From Diploscapter coronatus (Eukaryota > Nematoda > Chromadorea > Rhabditida > Rhabditidae), in the NCBI GenBank assembly GCA_964036155.1, contig OZ038423.1, forward strand, positions 52,591,249-52,655,248: 64,000 nt of DNA, given 5' to 3'. Below, piece by piece: positions 48,413 through 60,500 of this stretch; position 1 is the first letter of the stretch, and each line of letters starts with the position of its first letter. The translations under genes were made by a program, and so were the position numbers. A model generated the notes under the pieces. It ran no database searches, had not been told where the DNA came from, and saw only the letters and a program-made list of their open reading frames with translations.

Positions 48413-51400
48413 CGATTCCCTGTAACTTCAACGAAATAATTTAGAGTAATTTTGTGAAAAATTAATGAAAAATTGAAGAGGAATGAAAATTCAAAGCGAG
48501 CAATGGGTTTAACGCAAAAATGTATTGAAACGCTATATAACGCGTTCAAATGTGCGCATAGGCGTGTGTGAAAGAGTAAAAATTAGCATTTTATCGAGAG
48601 AAGAAAGATTTCAGAATTTAGAAGAGTTTTATTTTAAAGGGTAAGTAAGTGAAACGTAAATAAGTTTATAGAAGTCAAAAATTTCTCATAAACACGCATT
48701 TCTGTGTTGTGCCTGAATTAAATTGAAATATCGACCCTTCCGAATGGCATGAACGTATCAATTTTTTTTTCAAAAGTTGCTAAAATTCCAAAATCAACTG
48801 AATATTAAATCATCAAGCAGTTTGACAGGATTTCTCTATATTTGAAATTTTAGCTTTAGTACATGTTATCAGACTGAAAAATTGAAATCGAAGTCTTGAA
48901 CTCGAATTCCGAAATGATTTCTTCGTAAATATCTTATTGCGTTTAAAAAATCAGCGTTTCAATTACATCTAATAAATCGAACTTCGACGGTCATTTTTGA
49001 AAAGGAAACTAAATTTATCAGCAAAATAAGGCTAAAAGTAAAACTGCATGATCTATGGAATCGAAGATTTTTCTGATTCATAATCATGCGTCACTTATAA
49101 TTAGTTTAGGAAAAATTTATTAGATGCACTTGTTTGTTTTGCATTATAGTAATGCTAAAAAGGCAGTTATTAAAGTTGTCTTATTCTTAGCTTTCTGCCA
49201 TGGTGGTATATTTTGAGCTGTACATAATTACTTCCACGTAAAAGGTATTTGATTGTGTTTAGAATACAAATGAGCAACTTAATGGACGTAATGTCTGCTG
49301 CATTTAATACATTTAATTAGTCAACTATCTTCCAATTTATTTGATTATTTCGTCCTGCATCAAAATGCCGTTTTCCTACTTCTTTCAACGCCCACTTTAG
49401 TTTTCCTGCTACCCATCATCAGTTTTGTTCTCATTTATCTTCTTACCGTTTTAGCAAAATGTCGGAGAATTTCTAAAAGTGCACTGGTAATTCGAGGATT
49501 TTTTGTGTATCTAATTATTAAAAATGACAACATTCTGTTCGAATTTATACATAATAAGGTTAAATTTTAAAATATAAACTACTTACAGATTGTAAAAACA
49601 TGAATGTTCACTATTTTGAACTTCCAAATTTTCATTCCGTCTTACATCTACTATTTCAATGACGTCATTATTGGTTTCCCTTCCTTAGAAATATGTGCAT
49701 AAATTATTACTACAAAAGTAATATTATCTTTACGTGAATTACAAAATATCACGATCATCACGCAAAATCCGAAATCAAACAACGAACTCTTGCAAAGAAT
49801 TACGACGTAACATACCCACAGTTCAGGAGAATTTCTGTAGCCCTGTGCAAAGCAATTTACTCCGATAATCGAGTTGGATCGCTTCTCTGATCTGTCACTT
49901 TCCCCTTACGCGTTTCTTATTATCGAATTGGCAGCCGATCTGCAATTAGGTTACCGAGTGAGTATGAATAAGTGGAATAGGGCTTGTTTACAATTCTGCC
50001 CCACTACATATTTTCATACCATACGTAACTTGCAATAAGGCATCACCATATTATGTCAGCACTTTATATGCTTGATCATGAGTTCTCACGATTCATTTAC
50101 GCTCAATGCATATTTTTCATTTTAAATCATGACGTCTTATATATTCGAAAGATTGTCGTATTTTTGTTCTCAGAATAAGCTGAGCTAGTTTGAGTTAATG
50201 TGAGCTAGACATTCCGATAATCACCTAGGTAATCGCCAGATTTGCGTGTTTCACATCCTTTCTAATCAGGATTTAGTCAGAGTCAGTCAGGCAGGCCGAT
50301 TGACCTAGTGTCTCATTATAGTCCTCATTTAGAGCAATTATCTAAATATCTCCCGTTTGCCTTCGCTGTCATCATTTTAATTCTCCTCACATTCATGACG
50401 GTTCCGTTTTTCTGTTTCGCTTCCAATTTCCCAGGCTCATCATTTCTCTGTAATCAACCTTTCCAGTCTTCCAAAACTTTCTCTTAGTCTATTCTTGAGA
50501 TAAAACAATTCAAATTTCCTTTATTCTCTCAGCATATGCATCTCATATAAATATAATTTTTATCTTTCTGAATTTACAACATTAGAAATTTATAATTCTT
50601 GAATGATATTTCATTTTGAATATTCTGATCTCCTTATTCTCTGTCCGCAATACTCCTCCCACCCACCCTTTCACATCAACTCGCATTCCCTGTCACTTTG
50701 TCATCATTTTCATTGTCTTTTGTTGCAATTTGCTTTCTAATTAACATTTTCATCATCATCGTGCATAATAATATTGGGTTAGATTAGTCCGATATTTCCC
50801 AATTCTTGCATTTAAATTTATTTAGTAGGAGGGAAGTAAACAATGAGCAGCTTCCTGTGCATAGTTTCCGATTAACTTCATTACTTGATTATTTACTTCG
50901 TCATAATTATAGCCAATTATCTCAATTTTAGTAGAAGGTTTCTATAGTCATTTATGCACGTAAACAGTGTATTTAGATGAATATTGATTGAGAATATTTA
51001 GCTAATATATTCAAATAGCTGAAATGTGTAGGTAGTTGCGTCGACTTGGCGTTTTAGGTTTCATTTCAAAATGTAAATTTAATTTTCCCAAGCATCCTCA
51101 TGCACTCGTGAGCTTGTGCTTGTCTGCTTGCGCAGCTCCGCAGATAAGTGATCATCAGATGGCTTCGCGTCATTTTGCTAATGGCTCAGAGATAATCAAC
51201 TTTCCTGATCCAATATTTACTTCCGAAATTTCCCTTATCACATATTGGGTGAAAAGAATTCAGGTTCTGGAGATTTTTACAAGTTACTTTCTCATATCGA
51301 GTCTGAAATTTTACAAATAACCATTCCGAACTCGGAAATTTCTTGATTAATTTGATATCCGATCCCGTGTTTCAAGTGTTTCATTCCTCTTCATTTGTTC

Positions 51401-52342
51401 ATCCAATTTTCATCCATTTTTTGATACCTGGAGTTATAAATCTGTTTATACTAAGCTTTGTCTTAAATCTTTTTATCTGGAGATTTTATTTTCTAAGAAT
51501 ACTTGATTAGTGCAAATCTAGCTTTTCGGGTCCGCTTTGTTATCTTTCACACATCTTACATATTCGAAATTCACCCACGTACCAGAAATGATTTACACTT
51601 CCTTGTTACTATCAGTGAATTATTTGCATAGTATTTCGATGGGCTATGGCTGTAATGCAATTTCTCAATCCATCGATGCAGTTGGATCGAGTTATGCGGA
51701 GAAATTTCGCTCATTCCTCTCGTTAGCAGCAGTCTTCTTACCTTTCACTACTAAATACTAAATGCAGCACAGAATTGCGCAAACTCAAAGAAAAGAAAGT
51801 AATATTTCCGCTTTGCGTAGTCACTATGTGCATCAGAAACCATGCAATCGACATCTGACGTCTCAGACATATCTTTCATCGCATCCATTCATATCGTCTT
51901 GTCACAAAATAAAGAATAGAGATTAGATTGTCAACAAAAATTACATATTACAAAATCGCATTTTTACAAATCTAATTACCCTTTTTCGTAGGAGAATTTC
52001 TTCACCCATTTCGTACTGCGTAGTTATGCGATTTGTCTTCAACGTCATATTCTAAATTTTTAGAAATCCTTTGTTATTCATCAGTGTTTCGTGTTTTCAC
52101 TATAACTATATAAATTTTATTTTTCACGTCATCATAAATGCGATTTTAAATTTTAAAGAAGAGGTTGAAACAATGACAAGATTTTCTGATTTATTTCATT
52201 TGCTTTGGCTCAAAATTCAATTTTCTTATTTTCGTCTAAATGACCAATTACGTATTTATTTGGACTGTTTCATTTTCGGTGCTTGAATAACCTTATTCAT
52301 GCATAAAATTGATAAATAAACAATTTGTTTTAGGTAATAACA
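48413..52342. other. Long gene-poor region, about 3.9 kb
   Basis: No splice-consistent gene found on either strand. The sequence is AT-rich with small GC-richer patches around 49800-50020, 50380-50480 and 51080-51200, whose open frames lack splice partners or motifs. TTTTAG at 52328-52333 lies 9 nt before the neuropeptide ATG and could be a trans-splice acceptor. Confidence 0.4.
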
Positions 52343-52818
52343 ATGCAGATGCAGACGTATCTATCGATTGTGCTCTTGTGGATTCTCCCCCTAGCAGTAT
52401 TCTCATTCTATGCACTTGATCGAGATTTATACGAATTTACTAGGTTTGTACTAAGATAATTTTAGATGCATTTAACAGGATTGGGAAAAGTCTTGCAATA
52501 GTGTTGCAGAACTATTCTCCAGCATGAATTACGATAATATATCAATAATTTAGGAATAAACCAGAACATCCTCGATATTTTATTGGAACATATAATGCAC
52601 CAAATAAAAGATATGATCGGAACTGTTTCTTCAGTCCTGTACAGTGCATGCTGCAGTTCAAAGTTAATTAATTTTAAAATAAAAAAATATTTTGGACACT
52701 TTCATTACAATGAGCAAAATTCATCAGATCAACAACAATAATAATAGAATTAATCATTCAATTTTAGGGGCCCGATAACACTGGAGTTGGAATTTCCACC
52801 CAAAGTTTCCACAAATGA
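52343..52818 (+). CDS. Small neuropeptide precursor, allatostatin-C-like
   Basis: Three exons (52343-52443, 52554-52662, 52768-52818) close into 86 residues. It starts with a signal peptide (MQMQTYLSIVLLWILPLAVF). A short propeptide is followed by the dibasic site NKR and then YDRNCFFSPVQCMLQFK. The two cysteines are six residues apart, with aromatic at +2 and Pro at +4, matching the C-Y-F-N-P-I-S-C loop of arthropod allatostatin C, a somatostatin-related hormone family. Unlike classical allatostatin C, the loop is not at the very end; 20 residues follow the second Cys. If the second intron were retained, the protein would end two residues after QFK. Probably secreted from neurons or endocrine cells (inference). 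The ATG sits 9 nt after TTTTAG. Confidence 0.6.
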
Positions 52819-53116
52819 TTTGTAAATTATGATTATTAGCACATTTATTTTGAAATTTAAGATTATTTAATAAATTTCTGTTAATATTTTGCCTTATCTA
52901 CCTGTTTCGCTTCTCATAGAGAGGAATAAAATTGATCTCAAAACTTTTTCACGTTTTTTCCCAATTAATTATCTGCTTTACGATATTCATCAGATGAATA
53001 AACTACTAAATAGTTGAGATTTTAAAATAAAGAACGAAGACAATAATAGATGCAATAGCGGTTACAGGTTTGAACAGGCATGATTTTTAGAATCACTATT
53101 ATCAAGTTGATTTGAA

Positions 53117-53224
53117 CTGATCCGTTTTTCATGCGGTTTCTTGCTACAACCTTATTAGCCCTACAGATTCCTAGAAAACTACTTTCATGACTTTGTCTTT
53201 AAAACAGGAATTTCACTTGCACCA
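53117..53224 (-). repeat. Dispersed repeat, copy 2
   Basis: Reverse-complement copy of the segment at 32007-32118, very similar throughout (GTGCAAGTGAAATTCCTG, AAGACAAAGTCATGAAAG, AACGGATCAG). Ends about 50 bp from the small secreted-peptide gene. Confidence 0.65.
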
Positions 53225-53276
53225 TCTACAAATGAGACACCACCTCCAATTGAATACCATTTCTTCAAGCCATTTT

Positions 53277-53453
53277 TTACTTAAGCGAAGCTTTTGAAGT
53301 AGTCAGCCATTCGATCGAGATGTGTTTGCAGGATTGGAATGGCAAGCACATTGATTCAACTGATAGATGTTTGTTATCAATTTCGTTTTCCGCATCGATA
53401 TTTATTATTACGCACAATAAAAGATAGAATAGTAATTTTGGACTGGGAACCAT
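53277..53453 (-). CDS. Small secreted peptide precursor
   Basis: A single-exon frame of 58 residues. The first 21 residues (MVPSPKLLFYLLLCVIINID) form a clear signal peptide with a likely cut after IDA. The mature part is about 37 residues and has only two cysteines, in MCLPFQSCKHISIEW, spaced five apart, so it could form one small loop. TTTCAG lies about 20 nt upstream of the ATG, as for a trans-spliced leader. It is convergent with the allatostatin-C-like gene about 460 bp away. No family recognised; a peptide hormone or a defence peptide are both possible. Confidence 0.5.
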   Translation of the reverse strand: MVPSPKLLFYLLLCVIINIDAENEIDNKHLSVESMCLPFQSCKHISIEWLTTSKASLK

Positions 53454-54577
53454 GTTGTTGAAATCAATTAGGCTGAAAGTTTGAAAATGAGCTAAAATCA
53501 ATAGCAAATTTTTATATGGCGTTGCAGTCGTGGAACTTCGCTTCCTTTGAAATGTTGCATATGCTCTACTCTTTGTCCCTTTGCCGAATGTTCATGCCTT
53601 CAGCTACAGTATAAAACCTAATTATCCGGACATATCTTCTTGTGTTCTGTTATTCTGGAAATAAGTACCGAGAGTTCTCCCTTACATGCTCTGTAAAATA
53701 CACCATTTTTCGTTCTCGTGCAGTCCTCGTTGTTTTCTGTTTCACACTATTTCGCCTTCTATATAAGCTCTGCAAAAGGAGCAGTCTTTCTCTTCTATTT
53801 TTATTTAGTCATTGCAACAGCTTTTTTTTATTATTCGCTGGCTCAAGGAAATAAATGATTCAAATTAACACTATCTTACAAAAGAACTAGGCATGATATA
53901 TGAAAATTTTTTCTAAGGCAAATGAATAAGTGCTTCATTGGCATTGATAAAATATGCTGCAGAAAATATAAAATAGTTCGTAATTTCTATTATTAAGGGT
54001 ACTTATTGCTCAAGAGTTTCATCTTATCAGTAGGAAGTGAATAATTTCTGCTGTACCTTAGATATGAAGTTGTTTACTGAAAAATACATCATTTCAAATA
54101 AGAAAATGAACAAGCACAGTCAATTATGTTGAAACTGCGAAAAAATGTTATTCCTTGGATACAATGAGCAAGCTAATTATGTACGCATTGCATGATTAAC
54201 AAATGAAGCAGTGATTAATTTGGCGTTTGAAGTTTATGAGATTTTTTTTGTTAAATTTACACAAGATTTTGGCTCACTATAGTTACCATCCTCTTTCCTG
54301 AGAAATAATATGGCGAAGAGAAAAAAGAGGGCAATAACTACAAGGAGTCCAAAATTTTCAATAAATGAATGTTCATATCTATAGATTATCAAATCAACCC
54401 ACATCAATTCCCAGACCCCGGAAATCCATCCCCTCTTACTCGCTTCCCCTTATACCGTTCCTACTCGATACTATACTTCCCGACAAATAACATCGATTTG
54501 TTCAAACAGCGTTTCTTGACGAGTAACTTCTTCTGCCAATTTCGCTTTCATTCTATCATGTTTCTAAATGAAGACGC
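53454..54577. other. Intergenic
   Basis: AT-rich. A TTTCTCAG acceptor on the minus strand near 54285-54305 could lead to an alternative last exon of the receptor kinase gene, because its called last exon contains a good internal donor (GTAAGA). No other gene. Confidence 0.35.
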
Positions 54578-57500
54578 TTATCCAAATAACACAATTTTGG
54601 AAGATCTTACTGGTTTGAAATGTTCTTCTAAATAGCTGCATAGATAGTTACGCCAATTAAGTGCAGACGGACGTTGGTCTGATATTGGATCCCAGGATGA
54701 TCGGATTTTGCTATACATTTCATTAGGGCAGAGAATTGGCTGATTTGCATCGTGTTCTTGCGGATTACAAAGAATTCTCTTCAATTCCTCCTCATTTATT
54801 CTGCTGAACGTTCTCTCAAAAGGCATCCATGTGCCCAACGAGAATATTCGCATCAGCACACATCCAAAATAAAATATATCTGTCTGAAAATTCAGATACA
54901 ATTATTCCTATTCAAGGTGAATGAAATCGTAGAATTGATCGTAACTATTGTTCGCAGAATTATTAGGCTAATAAGATGTTTGTGACACTGTAAAATTCTC
55001 CGACCGAACAACTACCCTCAGCGGTCAAGTTTTTATGCAAAATAAATGAAGAGTTAATCGGACTTTTTGAACTCCGATCAAGTCTAGATAAAAATGATCG
55101 GAGCTTTATAAAGCGTTATCGATCGATCTGAAAATCTTATCTTCAGAATGTCGCAAACACCTGATCGGTCTAATAATCTTGTGCGGAGTATTTTGGAATT
55201 TGGGGTATTCGTTTACTTGATAAGAATGAAAAAGTGGCAATTTTCTACACTTACAAAAGTGAATAAGTGAATTGTAGATTTTCAGGCTGATTAACGGAAT
55301 ATCTCTATTCCTTTCATTGCAGGTTTCATGGGTAAGTGTATGAGTATGCAATGCGCACTTGGTCATTTTGTTCGTATAAAAGCTAATTTGTCATTTACAC
55401 CAAGCAAACTTGACGCCCACAATAAATGGAAGCATTCTCAATATGCGATCAAATATTATTAATCTGATCAAAAAACTAGGGTCGATTAAAATTTCATTAT
55501 CGAATGTTGTATGATCCCTTCTTTAATCCCACAGTAGAATAGTCGAGAATATTCATGCTGAACAGTAATTATTTACCCGATTGTAGAACGTCCTATTTTT
55601 ACGGACTTCAATGGGCGATATTACTGGAAAAGGTTGACGGTTACTTTTTCTTGAAATTCTGAATTTTCAATATTTTACATTTTTCACTTATAAGAAATGT
55701 AAAAGCTGTCAAAGTTTAGAAACAGCCATAGTTATGAGTGCAAATTTTGAGACTCAATTGCCCTGATTAAAATTATTAGAAGATTGAAAAGTATAAAAAT
55801 AAAATGGACAAATTTAAATTAAATATTTTCAATTAAATTAGTTCAAAATAGGTTATTTAAAATTACAATTATTTCAAATCTTCAAACCCCAGTTATACAA
55901 TCAAGCGCTTACCGATATTCTCCATATTTGTTTAATCTGCGTGAAAATCCGAAATCAGCAATTTGACAAATGAGGTCCTTAGTGAGGAGGATATTTTTGG
56001 GAAACAGATCGTTGTGGCTGATGTTCTGTCGATGCAGATAAACAAGTCCATTGGCTATTTGAGCAGCAAACTCGATTAGTCCAGCATTGGTCAGTGGTAT
56101 TTCCTGATGGTTGAGTTTTTATTCATAAACTTTGATGATCTACGATATTGTCCGAAAGTTTGGAACAAATGTTAAATTAGCTGTTGGTAAAAATATCGAG
56201 AGCATATTTCAATGAAGCTCTACATAAATTCATAAGTCTGGGAATTATTCGTGTAAAAATTTCATTCAAAATGATTCACAATGAGTGATTAGAGAAGTGC
56301 CTCTATCCATAGGCAAGATTGTTCCAAAATTTTGCATGTCACTGTATTGCTGCTACACAAATAAAAATCATGTCAACTTGAGTTTAACTTACAAAACTAT
56401 CATCCTTCGGCGGTATTCTGACTTCCGTGTATGAAATTTGATGATTATTTGAAACTATCGGGAAAGCATATTTTTGAAGGAACAAATCTAACGATCCTTC
56501 TTGGCAAAAATGTGTTAGTAGGCAAAGGCTTCTGAATTTCATTGTTCTGAATTTATTTTTTTAATCTATTATAACCTGTTGTGTTCTGTATAACCAATGA
56601 AGGGCACTATATTGACGTGCTGCAACGAAGAATGGATGAAAATTTCTTCTTCAATTGGAAAATATTCATCATTACCATCACTTCTTGGCGCTAAATTAAG
56701 TTCATTTACTCTTCCTACAAAGGATAATTTTATTTTACCTTTCCTTGCGATCTTATGATCTCCCATGGAAATTACATCAACGCTACCGAAACAACCACTC
56801 ATTATTTCGATTTCTATCTAGAATGTATTGCAATTACAAAATGACAATTAAATATGAGAGACGCATCATTTTCGATCGTGAAAAAGTAAGTTATAGAATA
56901 TTCTGGGTCCTTTTTTATTTTCATTTTATGCAATGGCATCGATAGAATATAATTTGCGAAAAGAATTGTGATAAAATTTGATTTTGAGTTAGTTTTTGAG
57001 ATCTACTCATTATACTTTGGAAACATTGCTTGATAGCGACATTTTGAATCCTGGTGACGTCAAGTATAATTCAAGTAGGTTAAATTTTTGATGGAAGTGA
57101 CAGCATTGTAAAGTACAATGATTTTATACCCAATTTAGATCTCTCTTCCAAGTACTTGAGCAAAAAATAGTTTCTGAATTAATGCCGATTTTGTGCAAGG
57201 CAAGACTCGCATTTGATAATACGACAAATTGGTTACCATAGCGATCAAATAAAACATCCGAATTTCATAAATTTAGTAGGCACGCTAATTTTGATACGAG
57301 GATTTCAAAAACATCAAATTGGGATAGTATCGAATTATTTAGGCAGAGATATGGCTCCCGAAAGAACGTCTCTCGTATTTTATTGTTACTCTGTAGATTT
57401 TGATGCATTTATCCACTCTCTTGTTTATGAATCTTAGCAAACTATAAAATTGCATTGGTTTGATCAAAAATGATATTTTAGTTTTTTCCGTAAATTTTAC

Positions 57501-60500
57501 TTACAGGATTGTTGAGTAGTTCCTGAGGAATCCGGCGAGCATTTTCCAACAATTTTTCGCAATTTTGATATGACTGTGATTGAATTAAATAATCAGACAC
57601 ATCGGTTTGAATTAGTGATTCCGTTGTATTTACCTCAAGAGTCTAATATTGCGGTTTTATTTTTCATGGCTATGATTACCGTTTGTCTATGAAGATTTTG
57701 ACTTAAAATTGGAAAACTACGACGCCTCGAAGATTTCTTCGATGATTTTCGAATCACTGCAATTATTGTGAGCAAACACGCTGCCGTGAGTACCGCAATA
57801 AATAGCACAAGAAGGATATACACCTAAAATGGTACGTTTTCGGCAAAATTCGTCTTGTCATAGTTTACATATGCTTGATTTAGACTCGAATCATTTCCTC
57901 CATTATTTATCCCTCTGCTATTATTGGTCATCTGAATTTTTAATTAGCAAACTCCTATGGGTATAATTAGTCAAAGATACCGATGATTTATTAAAAAACT
58001 CTGATGAATTATTAAAATGAGGATATGCATTTGCTGTAGATGAAATAGAAGTGGAATCTAAAAATTGGTTTTGTTTATCAAATCGCTCTTCTGTTACAGA
58101 ATATTATCATGCCTATTTTCTGAGTTTTACTACTCCATACAACTTCTTTTTATCAATGATTTTAGATATAATCTAATAGAAAAATCCTTACTAATGTTCC
58201 TTATGTTATTGTTTTTGAGAGTAGTGAATGCCAACTTTGTTTTATGATATGTTTCAGTAGTTGTTTGCTGTTTTGTCGATTCTTTAGGGTAAAATATAGT
58301 TTGTTGATGGATTTTTAGTCCATTATGTAAAACTTCGCAAGAACCATAATGTGTAAAATTGTTTGGAAGCTTGTTTCCACCAACTTCATAAACAATTTCA
58401 GACGATTTGCCATTCTTCCTTATTAGCTCATTCTAAAGTTCATTTTTCGAGATAAACTATTGTACTACTGGACCAAATTAAATGAAAATGAATAAAAAGC
58501 AATTAATGAATACTAGTAATTTTATTTGAAACATGAAACGATGCTTACTGATTTGCAAAACGAACAGTCCATTTCAAATTTAAGCTTTTCATGATCAGCA
58601 TTACATATTTTTCTTCCATTTCTACCTTTCAACGCACATTGAAAAGATAAATTAGTTCCTGATTCAGATTTGACCTAAATAAATGGGACATTCCCGATCC
58701 AGAGCTTGTTCCAAGAAGGCTCAGATATGATGAAATAGGAATGTTCCGATTCAGAACTCGGTCCAAATTAATGTTTCATTCCAAAACTCGATCGAAGTAT
58801 CATTTTAAGATTGAAAATACGAAGTTACCTATTCAGAACTCACGAAGGAATTTTAGAAATGTTCGCCTCTATTTGGTTTATTTCCTCACTGTAAGGATAT
58901 TTCAGTGTGTAAATGACGGATCTGAAAAAGGACTGTGTCCTATCTATTGTTCGAATTTTTAGTTCATTTTTTGACTAAGATTTAAAATCTGGTATGTGTA
59001 TCACAATTGTGAAATCAAAAATGCTGACGTGAGTACTAGGCTCGAAATTTTCTCTGGAAAAATGAGAAATAACGCGTAACAGTAAGATAGTAAAAGAAAT
59101 ATCCAAATTTGAATACATTGACTGAGAAGAGCTTTGTTGTTCTTCTCTGCTAAAATGACAAAGTTTTGCATTGGATGGATGTTCAAAGCCAAATTCTGAG
59201 TTAGGACCCAACGTCAGTACATTTCGACTTCAAATCCGTTATTTACGTACTGAAACACCCTTATGGTAAAAAATAGGCCAAATAGAGGCGAACATTTCTA
59301 AAATTCCTTCCTGAGTTCTGAATAGACACACTTCATATTTTCACCATAAAATGATATTTCGATCAAGTTCTGGAATGAAATATTAATTTGGGGTGATATT
59401 TGGACTGAGCTCTGAATCGGGAATGCCCCAAATAAATATGCACGAAAATAATTTATTTTCGGAAAATATACAATCTTTAAATCCAATTCTGTGTTATTTT
59501 TCAAATTTGCCCAATTAAAGTCGCAAATTGATCTGTAGGTGAATGATTTGCGTTCATTACGAATTCTGCATGTATAAATTCCGTCTTGAGTTGGTTTTTC
59601 GTTGAAGATAAAACCAATTCTGAAATTTTTGAGCGTCAATTCAATATCGTAGTTTTTTTTCGATTACTCAAAGAAATTTAATTTTTAATTTTGAAAATTG
59701 AATGATTATTTCATGGATGGACACATGCACATTATTTGACGACCTCTTTAGCAAATAGACAATTGTTGTCAAATAATGTTAGCGTATGCACTCACGAATT
59801 GACTATTCATTCAAATGCTTAAAAATCGATATTTTAAAATTTCATCAGGAATCTGATTTTTACATAAAATTGGTTGCTTGACCTTGGATCATAGACTGCC
59901 TTTTCTTCTGGTAATATGGCATTATTGAATAGCAGTTGAACCTCGGATTTGTGAGTCATTCTCGCTGATGGACAGGGAACTATATGTTTAGATAGTTCAG
60001 AGTCAAATTCGACTGTATCACTGTGAGTATTCAGAAATAGCGAACCATCTTTTGCTAAATACTCGATCTTGTTGTCGAAAATTTTAAATTTATCTCACGT
60101 TTGACAAATAAATAAAGTCTAGCCGGTTTATACTGGCTTACTTTTAGATAGCATAAATACTCTCCTGTGTCTGATACCTAAAATGAAGATAGAAAGCGGT
60201 TATTTTAAAAGGAGACTCATTGACAAATTTTATTGAATTGGTGAAGAAAAAATCTTGCTCCACTAAATTCCTGACTTATTTTATCGAACTATGTATGTAC
60301 AGTGACGCTCGAAAGTTTTTCATCACCCATTTAATTTGGTTTTTCAATAAAATAAATGAGGAATTTAATGCCTTAAAGTTTTTTCACTAATTTTTCTTGA
60401 TTCCTATACTATAAAAAGAGATGAAATTATTCTGTGTCTATAATTTTTCTCGATATTTCTTACTTTCACATGCTTTATCTTCATCAATGTTTGGTCATCC

